Of a stretch of DNA of 64,000 nucleotides, positions 31,580 to 42,400 are shown one piece after another (positions within the stretch are counted from its first letter, which is position 1; each line of letters opens with the position of its first letter). Under the pieces are notes generated by a model, which saw only the letters and a program-made list of their open reading frames with translations, made no database searches and was not told the origin of the DNA. The DNA is taken from positions 496,001 through 560,000 of the forward strand of contig JANSWO010000001.1 of assembly GCA_024743435.1 (NCBI GenBank), written 5' to 3'. A program made the translations under genes and the position numbers. Origin of the DNA: Pseudomonadaceae bacterium (lineage in GTDB: Bacteria; Pseudomonadota; Gammaproteobacteria; Pseudomonadales; Azotimanducaceae).

Positions 31580-33931
31580 ATGGCAAAGCAGCACTCCGCA
31601 GAAGCAGCCAGCGTTGTTGGCAACGAGACGCCGAAGCCGCTGATGAGCTACCGCAAATACTGGGCAAAACGGCTAACGCCTGCCCCGGTATTGCCGATGA
31701 CTCGCGCGGAAATGGATGCGCTTGGCTGGGATAGCTGCGACATCATCTTAGTGACGGGGGACGCCTACGTTGATCACCCGAGCTTCGGCATGGCCATTGT
31801 TGGCCGCGCGCTGGAAGCCCAGGGCTTTCGTGTCGGCATCATTGCTCAGCCCAAGTGGGACAGCGTGGATGCGTTCATGGAGCTAGGCGCGCCGAATCTG
31901 TTCTTTGGCGTGACGGCGGGCAATATGGATTCGATGGTGAACCGTTACACCTCGGATCGAAAAGTTCGATCAGATGATGCGTATACGCCCGGCGGCATGG
32001 GAGGCAGTCGGCCAGATCGCAGCGTTATCGTCTACGCCAACAAGCTTCGCGAGGCGTATTCCGGTGTGAGTATCGTGGTGGGCGGCATCGAAGCCAGCCT
32101 GCGGCGAATTGCGCACTATGACTACTGGTCAGAGAAGGTGCGGCGCTCGGTGCTGCTGGATTCCAAAGCGGACATGCTGGTTTTCGGCAACGGCGAACGG
32201 CAGATCACTGACATTGCCCATCGTATGGCAGCAGGTGAAGCGCTCGCCGATATGACCGACATCCGCGGTACGGCATTCAAGCGCAAGGCGACCCCGGATG
32301 GCTGGATCGAAGTAGATTCCACCCACCTGGATACGCCGGGCAAGCTCAATCCTCCGGAGGATCCTTATCAGATGGGTCCATCCGATGAGGACCGGGCGCA
32401 AAGCGGCGAACGAGCACGGGAAGACGACGTCCAGGTAGTGCGATTTGTTCGTGACGTTCCGTCTGAACAACGAGCCACCTCGGTTATTCGGCTGCCGTCC
32501 TATGCCAGCGTCAAAGACGATGCGGTGTTGTATGCGCACGCCTCCCGCATACTGCATATCGAATCCAACCCACATAACGCACGGCCACTGGTGCAAAGTC
32601 ACGGCTTTGTGGATGTCTGGATCAACCCGCCGCCGCTGCCGCTCAGCACCAAAGAAATGGATGCGGTTTACGAGCAGCCATACACGCGCCTGCCTCATCC
32701 CAGCTACGGTGATGCAAAGATTCCAGCCTACGAGATGATTCGCTTCTCAGTGGCGATCCAGCGCGGCTGTTTTGGTGGCTGTACGTTCTGCTCAATCACA
32801 GAGCACGAAGGCCGGATCATTCAGAGCCGTTCGGAAGAATCGATCCTTCGGGAAGTCGAAGATATTCGTGATCGGGTCCCTGGGTTCACTGGTGTTATCT
32901 CAGATCTCGGCGGCCCGACCGCCAACATGTATCGCCTGGCGTGCAAGAGTAAAGAGGTGGAGGCGGCGTGCCGGCGGCCATCCTGTGTGTATCCCGCAGT
33001 GTGTCCGAACTTGAACACAGACCATTCGCCGTTGATCAATCTATATCGTAAGACGCGGGAGCTGCCAGGCATCAAGAAGGTGCTGATCGCCTCGGGCGTT
33101 CGCTACGATCTGGCTATCGAATCGCCCGAGTATGTGAAAGAGCTAGCCACGCATCACACCGGCGGCTATCTCAAAATCGCCCCGGAAGCACTATCCGACG
33201 GTCCGCTGTCAAAAATGATGAAGCCCGGCATGGGCACGTACTACAAATTCAAAGAGCTGTTTGATCGTTTCTCCAAGGAAGCAGGCAAAGAGCAGTATCT
33301 GATTCCCTACTTCATCGCGGCTCATCCCGGGACGACGGATGAGGATATGTTGGAACTCGCACTGTGGCTGAAGGGCAATGGTTTTCGCGCGGATCAGGTG
33401 CAAGCGTTTTTGCCCGGGCCCATGGCGACTGCCACGGCCATGTATCGCAGTGGCGTAAACCCGCTACGCAAAGTATCTCGAGATAGCGAAGCGGTCTATG
33501 TGCCAAAAGGCGCGCGCCAACGACGGCTGCACAAGGCATTTCTGCGTTATCACGATGCAAACAACTGGCCCTTGCTGCGTGAGGCGCTGGTGCAGATGGG
33601 CCGAGAAGATCTTATTGGCAACAGCAAAAAGCACCTGGTGCCGACTTATCAGCCAGCTGGTACAGGACGTACTCAGCCAGCTGGTACAGGACGTACTCAG
33701 CCAGCTGGTACAGGACGTACTCAGCCAGCAGGGACCGGTGGCGCGGATGCGCGCCGCGAGAACGCCGCCAAGCGTTCGGGTCAGCAGGGCGGCCGGCCTT
33801 TCCGAACTCAGCACGTGCGCGTGGATGACACGAGTCAATCCGCTGGCAAATCGTCGAAGCGGCGTCCAAAAAAAGCCCGCCCTGGGGGTAAGGCACCTCG
33901 CAGGCCTATCCGCCGTGGTCCGAAGCGCTGA
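31580..33931 (+). CDS. ygiQ: YgiQ family radical SAM protein
   Basis: A 783-residue radical SAM protein of the YgiQ family. The N-terminal domain has [23 protein letters not shown]. The cluster cysteines are in [11 protein letters not shown] (Cys397, Cys401, Cys404), and the long C-terminal region ends in a basic tail. The biochemical function of YgiQ is not established. ATG 31580 fits the family N-terminus; the frame is open from a TTG at 31490. The tail contains three tandem 24-bp repeats encoding QPAGTGRT, a lineage-specific expansion. The end is convergent with the next gene, 15 bases apart. Confidence 0.92.
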   Translation: MAKQHSAEAASVVGNETPKPLMSYRKYWAKRLTPAPVLPMTRAEMDALGWDSCDIILVTGDAYVDHPSFGMAIVGRALEAQGFRVGIIAQPKWDSVDAFMELGAPNLFFGVTAGNMDSMVNRYTSDRKVRSDDAYTPGGMGGSRPDRSVIVYANKLREAYSGVSIVVGGIEASLRRIAHYDYWSEKVRRSVLLDSKADMLVFGNGERQITDIAHRMAAGEALADMTDIRGTAFKRKATPDGWIEVDSTHLDTPGKLNPPEDPYQMGPSDEDRAQSGERAREDDVQVVRFVRDVPSEQRATSVIRLPSYASVKDDAVLYAHASRILHIESNPHNARPLVQSHGFVDVWINPPPLPLSTKEMDAVYEQPYTRLPHPSYGDAKIPAYEMIRFSVAIQRGCFGGCTFCSITEHEGRIIQSRSEESILREVEDIRDRVPGFTGVISDLGGPTANMYRLACKSKEVEAACRRPSCVYPAVCPNLNTDHSPLINLYRKTRELPGIKKVLIASGVRYDLAIESPEYVKELATHHTGGYLKIAPEALSDGPLSKMMKPGMGTYYKFKELFDRFSKEAGKEQYLIPYFIAAHPGTTDEDMLELALWLKGNGFRADQVQAFLPGPMATATAMYRSGVNPLRKVSRDSEAVYVPKGARQRRLHKAFLRYHDANNWPLLREALVQMGREDLIGNSKKHLVPTYQPAGTGRTQPAGTGRTQPAGTGRTQPAGTGGADARRENAAKRSGQQGGRPFRTQHVRVDDTSQSAGKSSKRRPKKARPGGKAPRRPIRRGPKR
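33650..33721 (+). repeat. In-frame 24-bp tandem repeat in ygiQ
   Basis: Three exact 24-bp units lie at 33650-33673, 33674-33697 and 33698-33721, each encoding QPAGTGRT. A diverged partial fourth unit follows to about 33736. Perfect identity, including third positions, indicates recent expansion by replication slippage. The unit is 24 bases, so copy-number changes keep the reading frame. It lies in the linker between the enzyme core and the basic tail. Confidence 0.92.
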
Positions 33932-33946
33932 CGCTCCAGAGCTAGC

Positions 33947-35050
33947 TTAGTTTCGTTCAACCGCGCGCACCCGGTAGATGCTCCCTGCCTGATCATCGGA
34001 GATCAATAGATCGCCGTTCGGCAGTGGCAGTACATCGTTCGGACGTCCAAGCGCCTTCTGGTCGTCGAGGAATCCGGTTACGAACGGCTCAATGGTGCGC
34101 GAGCCGTCGGCGCCGGCAATGGCGACGGTCACCTGATGGCCGACTTTTTCTGTCCGGTTCCAGGAACCACGCTCAGCAATGAACAGCGCGTCTTTGAAGC
34201 GCTCACCGAACGCCGAATGGGTATAAAACGCGATGCCGATTGCCGCGCTGTGTGCCTGGATGGTCAGCCGCGGCTTGGTGATCTTCTCCGTGGCCATACC
34301 GCCGCCAAATTCCGGATCGACAACATCATGGCCGTGCAGGAATGGGTAGCCGAAGTGCAGTCCGGCCTCGCTGGCAACGTTGATTTCCTCCGGTGGCGTG
34401 TCGTCTCCCAGCCAGTCGCGGCCGTTGTCCGAGAACCACAGCTCGCCACTGTCCGGGTGAAAATCGAAACCAACCGAGTTGCGCACACCGTGGGCATAGA
34501 TCTCAGTCGTGCCCGTGTCCGGGTCCATTCGCAGGATGCTTGCGAATCTCGGGTCATCCGACAAGCAGATGTTGCATGGCGCTCCCACCGGCACGAATAG
34601 TGCGCCATCCGGCGCGAAACGTAAGTACTTCCAGCCGTGGTGGGTCTCGTCAGGCAACTCGGCGGTGATCAGGCTTGGCGCTGCGTTGCTGTACTTTTCA
34701 TGAACGTTATCGAAGCGAAGTACTCGATCAAGCGCTGCGACGAACAGGCTGTCGCCGCGCAGGGCAACGCCGGAGGGCAACTTCATGTTCTCGCCGAGCA
34801 CGTGCACCGCCGCCGGCTCCTGCCGGGTATCGACGGCGTACACTCGGCCATCACCACCACGTAGTGAGCCGACGAATAGCAAGCCGGACTCGTGCCAGGC
34901 CATCTGTCGAGCACCAGGTACTGAGTCAGTCAGCAACTCGATGCGGAAACCATCAGGTACGCTCAGGTGATCGATTTCGGCGTGTGCCGTCGTACTGACG
35001 ATCAACGCGTAGGCGGCGATCAAAGAAGTGAGAAGACGTCGCTTGGTCAT
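33947..35050 (-). CDS. Exported sorbosone/glucose dehydrogenase-like beta-propeller protein
   Basis: A 367-residue protein with a signal peptide (LLTSLIAAYALIVSTTAHA) and a six-bladed propeller of the soluble quinoprotein glucose/sorbosone dehydrogenase type. Visible motifs are KYLRFAPDGALFVPVGAPCNIC, YAHGVRNSVGFDFHP, LWFSDNGRDWLGDD and FIAERGSWNR. Such proteins oxidise sugars or alcohols in the periplasm, often with PQQ. No pqq gene is in the window, and neither substrate nor cofactor can be read directly. It is divergent from the helicase gene, with 107 bases between starts. Confidence 0.85.
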   Translation of the reverse strand: MTKRRLLTSLIAAYALIVSTTAHAEIDHLSVPDGFRIELLTDSVPGARQMAWHESGLLFVGSLRGGDGRVYAVDTRQEPAAVHVLGENMKLPSGVALRGDSLFVAALDRVLRFDNVHEKYSNAAPSLITAELPDETHHGWKYLRFAPDGALFVPVGAPCNICLSDDPRFASILRMDPDTGTTEIYAHGVRNSVGFDFHPDSGELWFSDNGRDWLGDDTPPEEINVASEAGLHFGYPFLHGHDVVDPEFGGGMATEKITKPRLTIQAHSAAIGIAFYTHSAFGERFKDALFIAERGSWNRTEKVGHQVTVAIAGADGSRTIEPFVTGFLDDQKALGRPNDVLPLPNGDLLISDDQAGSIYRVRAVERN

Positions 35051-35157
35051 GGCTTTAGGCCCTTAGCTCATCGTTGCGCATCGAGTGCGCTTGTTCGTAC
35101 GCCTGCGCAGGGCAAGCACTGCTGGCTTGGCCTCACCGCTTTGGCTACAGTGCCGCG

Positions 35158-37215
35158 GTGGCCGTACCAGAAAAACTCAAAACCGACATCCAGCAGGCAT
35201 ATACCAGCTGGCTGGGTAGTCGTCAGTTTAAACCCCGGCGCGGTCAACGGGAGATGATTGCCGCTGTTGCTCGCACTATTGCCGGTGAGGAGCCAAGGGC
35301 GCTTGTGGTTGAAGCTGGCACCGGCACGGGCAAAACGGTGGGCTACACGCTGCCGGCATCTGTGATCGCTTCGTCTCTCGGCAAGACGCTGGTTATCGCC
35401 ACCGCCACGGTCGCGCTGCAGGAGCAGGTTGCGTATCGCGATCTGCCGGATCTTCTGCGCCACTCCAGCCTGGATTTCTCCATGCAACTCGCCAAGGGCA
35501 GGGGGCGGTACGTTTGTGTGAAACGGCTGGACGACCAGGTCAGTGGCACGGTGAGTGCGGGTCTTGCCCTGTTCGAAGAGGAGTCCGGTGCAGCAGGAGG
35601 GGCAGATTTCGACGCGCTTCTCGCGGCGTTTGCTGATGGTTCCTGGGATGGCGAAATCGATACCTGGGATGCTGGGATCGATTCGGATTCCTGGCGCCAG
35701 ATAACAACGGACCATCGCGGCTGCACCAATAGCCGTTGCACATTCTTCGCCCAATGCCCGTTTTTCAACGCCCGACGCGGTCTTGAAAGTAGCGACGTCG
35801 TCATCGCGAATCATGACCTTGTGTTGTCAGACCTGAGCCTCGGCGGCGGAGTGGTGCTGCCGCCGCCGGAGGATGTGATCTACGTATTCGACGAGGCGCA
35901 TCATCTGGCGGACAAGACTCAGCGCCACTTCAGTGCTCGCATGCGGGTTGCGAGCACAGCCAACTGGCTGGATACGGCGGCCGCCGCAATCGGCACGCTG
36001 ACCCAGCGCTTCGAACGGCCGCAGGAACTGGTGACGATTGCCCAACGCCTGTCCGATGACGTGAGCTCCATTGGCTCGACGCTCGAAACTCTGCGAGGTC
36101 AGGTCAACGAGCTGACCTTCGAGGCCCGGGACGACGACAATGAGATGGCGCGCCTGCCGATGGGCGAGGTGCCGTCCGAGATCGCTCGCACCGCGTTGGA
36201 GGCACACACATTGATGACTCCATTCGTGCGCGCGTTGGACAGCGTGCAGGATATGCTCAGAGAGGTCATCGATGGTCAGCGGAGCTGGCAGCCTGCCCAT
36301 GAGGCCGAGGACTATCTGGCTCCGGTTGCCCAGCTGGCTAATCGCGGAGAGTCGGCGCTAACTCTGCTGCAGAACTACGGTAGCCATAGCACCGGACATT
36401 ACGCACGCTGGGTGAATCGAACGAGCATGGATCTGGAGATGATCAGCGCGCCTCTGTTGCCTGGCACTCTGCTCGATAGCGTGCTTTGGAAGCAGGCTTA
36501 TGCGGTGATTGCGACCTCGGCGACGCTGACAGCGGGCGGTCGATTTGACCGATTTCTGAAGGCGACCGGCGCACCGGAAGACACGGTCAGCCTGCGTATT
36601 CCGAGCCCCTTTCACTATTCCGAGATTGCCGTGCTATCTCTGCCGGCCATGCAGTCAGACCCACGGGATGCAGATGCGCACACTCGCGAGATTGCTGACA
36701 TGCTACCGAATCTTCTGAACCTGGAGCGCTCGGGCCTGATTCTGTTTACTTCCTGGCGGCAGCTGCGAGCCGTGCGCGACCTGCTGCCAGCCACCTGTCG
36801 GGGCAATCTCAGTTTCCAGGACGAAGGCTCTAAGCAGGCGTTGATCGAAGGCCATCGCGCCAGCGTCAAAGCCGGCAAACGATCCTATCTTGCCGGTGTT
36901 GCGAGCTTCTCTGAAGGCCTCGACCTGCCGGATGATGAGTGTCGTCACGTGATTATTGCCAAGGTGCCGTTTTCCGTGCCGGACGACCCGCTCGACAAAG
37001 CGGCGGCTGAGTGGATAGAGGCGGAAGGCGGCAACGCTTTTATGGAGATGAGTCTGCCCGATGCGGCGTTGCGCCTGGTCCAGGCCTGCGGTCGATTGAT
37101 TCGGCACGAGAATGACCACGGCCGTATTACGCTACTAGACAAGCGGGTAAGCACAGCGCGCTATGGTCAGTTTCTCATCGACTCTCTGCCACCATTTCGT
37201 CTCGAGGTGGGTTGA
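35158..37215 (+). CDS. dinG: DinG-type Fe-S ATP-dependent DNA helicase
   Basis: A 685-residue superfamily 2 helicase of the XPD/DinG group. Walker A is EAGTGTGKT (residues 52-60). The four cluster cysteines are Cys120, Cys189, Cys194 and Cys200 (RYVCVKR; GCTNSRCTFFAQC). The DEAH box is at 245-248 (FDEAHHL). The C-terminal motif VI region contains RLVQACGRLIRHENDHG. DinG unwinds D-loops, R-loops and DNA-RNA hybrids during repair. GTG 35158 is chosen because it matches the short family N-terminus; the frame is open from 35074. The assignment could also be a YoaA-type paralogue. Confidence 0.88.
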   Translation: MAVPEKLKTDIQQAYTSWLGSRQFKPRRGQREMIAAVARTIAGEEPRALVVEAGTGTGKTVGYTLPASVIASSLGKTLVIATATVALQEQVAYRDLPDLLRHSSLDFSMQLAKGRGRYVCVKRLDDQVSGTVSAGLALFEEESGAAGGADFDALLAAFADGSWDGEIDTWDAGIDSDSWRQITTDHRGCTNSRCTFFAQCPFFNARRGLESSDVVIANHDLVLSDLSLGGGVVLPPPEDVIYVFDEAHHLADKTQRHFSARMRVASTANWLDTAAAAIGTLTQRFERPQELVTIAQRLSDDVSSIGSTLETLRGQVNELTFEARDDDNEMARLPMGEVPSEIARTALEAHTLMTPFVRALDSVQDMLREVIDGQRSWQPAHEAEDYLAPVAQLANRGESALTLLQNYGSHSTGHYARWVNRTSMDLEMISAPLLPGTLLDSVLWKQAYAVIATSATLTAGGRFDRFLKATGAPEDTVSLRIPSPFHYSEIAVLSLPAMQSDPRDADAHTREIADMLPNLLNLERSGLILFTSWRQLRAVRDLLPATCRGNLSFQDEGSKQALIEGHRASVKAGKRSYLAGVASFSEGLDLPDDECRHVIIAKVPFSVPDDPLDKAAAEWIEAEGGNAFMEMSLPDAALRLVQACGRLIRHENDHGRITLLDKRVSTARYGQFLIDSLPPFRLEVG

Positions 37216-37254
37216 GCGCTCGACCCCATCCGCGAGCACTGGCTACCGCCGGGT

Positions 37255-39399
37255 TCACCCCTGGGTCTGGTTAGACGTTGCGCGAACCCTCAGCATTTCC
37301 TGGATCAGTGCGCTTCGATCAATGGGTTTGCTGGCGTATCCGCTCATGCCGGCGGCGAGCAGCCGTTTGCGATCCTCGCTCATGGCATCAGCCGTTAGCG
37401 CGATCACCGGAGCGTCTCGCCAGGGTTCCTTGCTGGCTCGTATCTGTTTGATCGTCTCCATGCCATCCATCACCGGCATGTGAACGTCCAGTAGAATGAG
37501 GTCGTAGCTTGCTTGCGCCAGGTAGTCCAGACACTCACGACCGTTGGTCGCTTCGTCAAAGTGCATGTCCAGCGCTTTCAGGTGTCCCTTCACCACCAGC
37601 CGATTGACATGGTTATCCTCCACGATGAGTGTGCGCAAACCCTTAAGCGCATTGGCATCAGAATGTGAACCACACGTGTCATCGTCTTTTTTCGCAGGCG
37701 GCGCGATCGGTTTTGCACGAAGTGTTAGCGAGAACGTCGTTCCCTCACCGGGCTGGCTCTCAACGGTAATACCGCCGCCCATCAGCTCCGCCAGTTGCCG
37801 GCTGATCGCGAGTCCAAGCCCGGTACCACCGAAGCGGCGTGTAATGGAGCTGTCAGCCTGCTCGAACGGCGTAAATAGACGGCCGAGCTTTTCTGAACTT
37901 ATACCGATGCCGGTGTCCGCCACGTCGAACACCAGAACTGCATGTTCGTCGTCTTCGCCAGGCACTCGCGACACTCGAACGGTCACAGTGCCACTATCGG
38001 TGAACTTGATCGCGTTCGAAATCATATTAGACAGGCACTGGCGGGTTCGAAGCTCGTCGAGCAACAGATGTTCAGGCAATTCGCTATCTGCGTCCACCAC
38101 GATCTCGAATGCCAGATCTTTGTTACTGGCAGCGGGTCGCCACAGGCTGCGCAGATCTTCGATCAGGCTCGGTAGGTGGCTGGGCTCCGGCACGATATCC
38201 AGTTTGCCAGCCTCGACTTTGGACAGATCAATAACATCGTTCAGCAACGACATCAGGTTGCGACCGGACGACAGGATCGTGCGCACCTGTTTGCGCTGGT
38301 CCACCGACAGCTCGGTCTCATCCAGAAACTCAGCCATGCCCAGAATCGCGTTCAGCGGCGTTCGGACTTCGTGGCTGGTGTTGGCCAGAAATTCTGACTT
38401 CGACTGGTCAGCGTTCTCAGCGAGCGTCTTCGCCTTTTCAAGTTCTACTGTTCGTTCACGTACTGCCCGTTCGAGGTTTTCCCTACGCAGGTTGAGCGTT
38501 TTAATCAGACTGTTCTGATGATCGACCGTTGCGTGTAGCAGATGTCCACCCGCGAGCACGGTAATGAGAAAAAGCTGTGTTTCGAGCAGAGTCTGGTTGG
38601 AGAAATTCAACACTTGGGTTGCCAGCGTCAGGCTGGACAGTCCGATGATCGACAGCGCTGCGTACACAGGGATCGTCAGCCGCCGCATGCTGACCCACAG
38701 GATGACCGGTGCGCTCAACAGGAGCATCTTTGCAGACGCGGAAACGAGGGGTAGCTGCCACCAGGTGAAGAATGCGAGCACTCCGGCAAGCGCCAATGCG
38801 ATGATGGGTTCGCGGCTGCGTAACAAAGACGACAGGACGAAGTCCCGGCGTTCGCTGATCGCAAAGAGTAGCGGGGCGGTGAGTAGTACGCCGGCAACAT
38901 CGGAGATGAACCAGCGTGCACCCAGCAGCCACGCATCCGCACCACGAAGGCCAAGCACGATAGCGAGTTCGGTTGCTCCGATGACAGTTGAGACGGCGGA
39001 CCATATCAACCCCCCAGCCACCACTAGCCAAAGCAGATTGGCGGCGGCGTGCTCGGAGCCGGCGCGCAACCGGTTTCTGATCGCCCCAGCCGCGAGCCAG
39101 GCCGCGACCGTGTTGCCTAAGGAGGCTAGCAGGTTGTTGTAGTCCAGTTCGAGCAGTCCGTAGCCATAGAAGGCCAGGAAGATCGGCAGCAGGCTGATCC
39201 AACCGTAGCGCCAGGCCATCCACAGCGTTATGCCGGCCGCGGGCCAAAGCGCGACAACCATGTTAGAAGTGATGCCGATTTTGGATGCGTAGTAGGTCGC
39301 CGCGTAGACCGCAATAAAACAGCCCAACAGGTGCAATACCAGGGCGTAGCCGCGCACCGGCGTCGGTTGTATCAGTGTGGGCTCTGTTGCTGGCATCAA
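37255..39399 (-). CDS. MASE1-type hybrid sensor histidine kinase/response regulator
   Basis: A 714-residue membrane kinase. About eight hydrophobic helices at residues 15-295 resemble the MASE1 sensor module (WPAAGITLWMAWRYG). A coiled coil and HisKA domain follow with phospho-acceptor His343 in TSHEVRTPLN. The ATPase domain has N-box NMISNAIKF and G-boxes DTGIGI and GGTGLGL. A C-terminal receiver carries Asp638 in LLDVHMPVMDG. The ligand and output are unknown; no response-regulator partner with an output domain lies next to it. The NRPS gene ends 63 bases upstream on the same strand. Confidence 0.92.
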   Translation of the reverse strand: MMPATEPTLIQPTPVRGYALVLHLLGCFIAVYAATYYASKIGITSNMVVALWPAAGITLWMAWRYGWISLLPIFLAFYGYGLLELDYNNLLASLGNTVAAWLAAGAIRNRLRAGSEHAAANLLWLVVAGGLIWSAVSTVIGATELAIVLGLRGADAWLLGARWFISDVAGVLLTAPLLFAISERRDFVLSSLLRSREPIIALALAGVLAFFTWWQLPLVSASAKMLLLSAPVILWVSMRRLTIPVYAALSIIGLSSLTLATQVLNFSNQTLLETQLFLITVLAGGHLLHATVDHQNSLIKTLNLRRENLERAVRERTVELEKAKTLAENADQSKSEFLANTSHEVRTPLNAILGMAEFLDETELSVDQRKQVRTILSSGRNLMSLLNDVIDLSKVEAGKLDIVPEPSHLPSLIEDLRSLWRPAASNKDLAFEIVVDADSELPEHLLLDELRTRQCLSNMISNAIKFTDSGTVTVRVSRVPGEDDEHAVLVFDVADTGIGISSEKLGRLFTPFEQADSSITRRFGGTGLGLAISRQLAELMGGGITVESQPGEGTTFSLTLRAKPIAPPAKKDDDTCGSHSDANALKGLRTLIVEDNHVNRLVVKGHLKALDMHFDEATNGRECLDYLAQASYDLILLDVHMPVMDGMETIKQIRASKEPWRDAPVIALTADAMSEDRKRLLAAGMSGYASKPIDRSALIQEMLRVRATSNQTQG

Positions 39400-39462
39400 G
39401 GCTTGGGGTGTGTAGCGTTAGCTTAAGCCTAGGCCGCAAATGCCCGGTGTGCAGGCGGAATT

Positions 39463-42400
39463 TCAGGCTGCTGGCGTCTCGGCGTCCACAAGCTTTGAGG
39501 GATTGCCGCTGTCCCGCACGCAGTTATGCCAGTGCTGAAGTAGGGCCTCTGCCACTGGTGCTCCGATCCGATGCTCATCGAAGCTCAGGTCCAATATTAA
39601 TTGGCCGCCCTGTATCGAGACTTCAGCATAGAGCTCATAACATGCGCGATTTTCCGGCGCAGATGTTTGAATGGATGGAGGGGCAAGCGTAACGCTGGCA
39701 CCGAAGGTGTCTGCGAGAGCGGTGTCGATGCGACTGACGTAGTTGTAGAAGACCTTTGGTTCGGGCCTGCTCGTTAGCGATTCGTGGGCGGCGATGTAGC
39801 GCAGCATGCCGTAGTGGAGGCCGCGCGAGGGGACGCTGCGAAGGCTTTGCCTGACGGCCGACCCAAGATCAGCTGAGTTCAGTTCGATCGCCAGGGGGTA
39901 GACGGTGTTTACCTCGCCCACGGTGCGCAGCAGGGATATGTCGTCGAACATCTTGTCCCGACCGACCCCACACGTATTGAACACGAGCCTAGATCGCTTA
40001 GTTGCCTGGGCAAACGCAGTTGCAAATGCGGTGAGAGAAAGCTCGTGCAGACCTGTGCCGAGGCTGGCGTCGGCCAGGCGGGTGAGCGCGCTGGTTTCGC
40101 TGACAGACAGGCTTGCTGTGATGCTGCGCATATCTGCCTCGGTCGCGTTTGCCGGGTGAGCGCGATCAACAAGTGGCTCTGCAGCATCACGAAGTTGCTC
40201 CTCCCAGAAAGGCAGCTCATCGGTATGCCAGAGGCTGTCTATCTCCGCATGCAACCGTTTGGACCAGGCTCCCAATGACGATGTTCTGGCGGGCATACGT
40301 GCAGGGCGTCGACTTAGCGCCGCGGTATAGCCAGCCATCAGATCTTCCAGCAGCACCTGGCAGGAGCGCATATCAATGAGCAAGTGGTGGCAGACCAGGA
40401 CGACTCTGGATCGGGTCTCATCGTCCAGCACCAGCAGTTTGATCAACGGTGGCGTAGCGAGGTCAAAACCGGCGTTGGCCTCATTCAGCAGCCGCTTGTA
40501 CTCCGTTTCGCGACCAGCTTCGTCGACTTCAGTCAGATCAGTCACGCAGACCTGCGTATCGATGCGCTCGGCAGGGTGGTAAGTAAACGTTGGCGGCTGG
40601 GCTTTCGTATCGAAGGAGATACGAAGGCCATCATGGTGCTCAACAACGGCTTTGTAGGCTTGCTGGAGTGCATCGATATCAAGATGCCGGTTGAATTCGA
40701 CTTCGATGCAACGGTTCCAATGCGCCGGCTTTGCGAAGCCATCACTGAGCAATTTTCTCTGCCGCGGCAACGTCGGATACGTGCCTGTCTCGGGCATTTG
40801 CGCGATCTGCAGATCCGATGTTGCACGCACCAGAGGCTCCGCCAGCGCAATGGTTGGGTGATCGAAGAGTTCATGCACTTCGAGAAAACAGCCGCGTTCT
40901 TCCAAAGCGCAGGCGAGTGAAATGAGCATCAAGCTGTCACCGCCAAGCTCGAAGAAACTCGAATGCAGACCAATGTCGTTCAATGGCAGGTTGAGCGTTT
41001 GCGCCCACGCCTGCGCCATGAGTTTCTGGCGCGGACTGGTGGGCTTTTCGCCCGCCGTGTTACTGCGCGTGTCAATCCCTGCCGGGAGTTTGGCGCGTTC
41101 GAGTTTGCCGCTCGCAAGTCTGGGAATGTGACTGAGCCTCACAATGCGGTTGGGCACCATATAGTCGGGTAGACGCTCTCGAGCGTGCGCGATGAGTTCG
41201 TCACTCAGCTCGCTGGTACTCCCATCGTCATGCGCAGTGACGTAGGCGACTAATTGATCTGCCCCTGTATGCTCGTGTTTCTGAACCAACACGGCGACAT
41301 CAGTGATGCTGGTGTGTTCGTGCAGCGCGGTAGCGATATCCCCCAATTCGATTCGGAATCCTCGCAGTTTCACCTGGGCATCGATTCTGCCGACGTAGTC
41401 GATCCTGCCATCGGGTAGCAATCGTGCGAGGTCCCCGGTTCGGTACAGCAGTCCCGCACCGTACGGGTTGTCGACGAAACGTTCATCTGTGAGTTGCGCA
41501 TCGCCAACATAGCCCTTCGCCAGGCCCGGACCACCAATGCAGAGTTCGCCGACAACGCCAAATGGCTGTGCTGCGAGCGCTGCATTGACGACGACAACGT
41601 GGGTATTTGCGATAGCGCGGCCAATGGTCACGATGTCATCCAACGGAGCGCACTTGTCGGCCGTGGCGTAGATCGTGGCCTCTGTTGGTCCGTAGACGTT
41701 GTAGAGGTCTCCGCTGGCAACCGCGTAAAACCGGCTGACGAGCCGTTGGGGCAGCGCCTCACCGGCTGCGAGCACCTGTCGCAGGCTGTCCAGTGACGCT
41801 GGGGTCGGCGCCTCCAGCAAAGCGCTGAGCGCGCTGGGTACGATGGTTAACGTGTCCACTTTCGCGTCAGCGATACGTGTGCGCAGATAGCGCGCATCTC
41901 TCGCCCTGGCTGCATCAGTCAGGACAAGAGTCGCGCCACTCACCAATGGCCATAGCATTTCCGCAACCGATACATCGAACGCATAGCTCGTGTTGGCGAG
42001 CATGCGGCAGCCCGGCTGCATCGAGAACGTATGGCTCAGCCATGCCAGTCGGTGGGCAACTGCGTCCTGCGTTACTTCGACGCCTTTCGGCGTGCCGGTG
42101 GAGCCAGACGTAAAGATAACGTAGGCGGAGCTGGCAGGATCGATGGTGCGTGTTGGGGGTGATCTGTGTTCGCCAGCCACAACCAAGCTCTGCCGGCGGG
42201 CGAACGCTGGCAGCAATGTACGCTCGCAGTCGTCGCACCGGATCGCTTCAAGGAGCTGTTCATCGTCACAATAAATGGCTGCAGGTTGCGCACTATCGAG
42301 GATTGCCTGGATACGCCGTGTGGGAAGCGCCGGATCTATCGGTACGTAGGCAATGCCATTGGTCAGCGCAGAAACAATGCTGGCGATCTGCCAGGCGCGG

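Noticed and set aside
37544-38518. Long antisense frame (about 320 codons) inside the hybrid kinase gene
   Set aside because: Ser/Arg-rich low-complexity product opposite the conserved kinase domains. Typical shadow.
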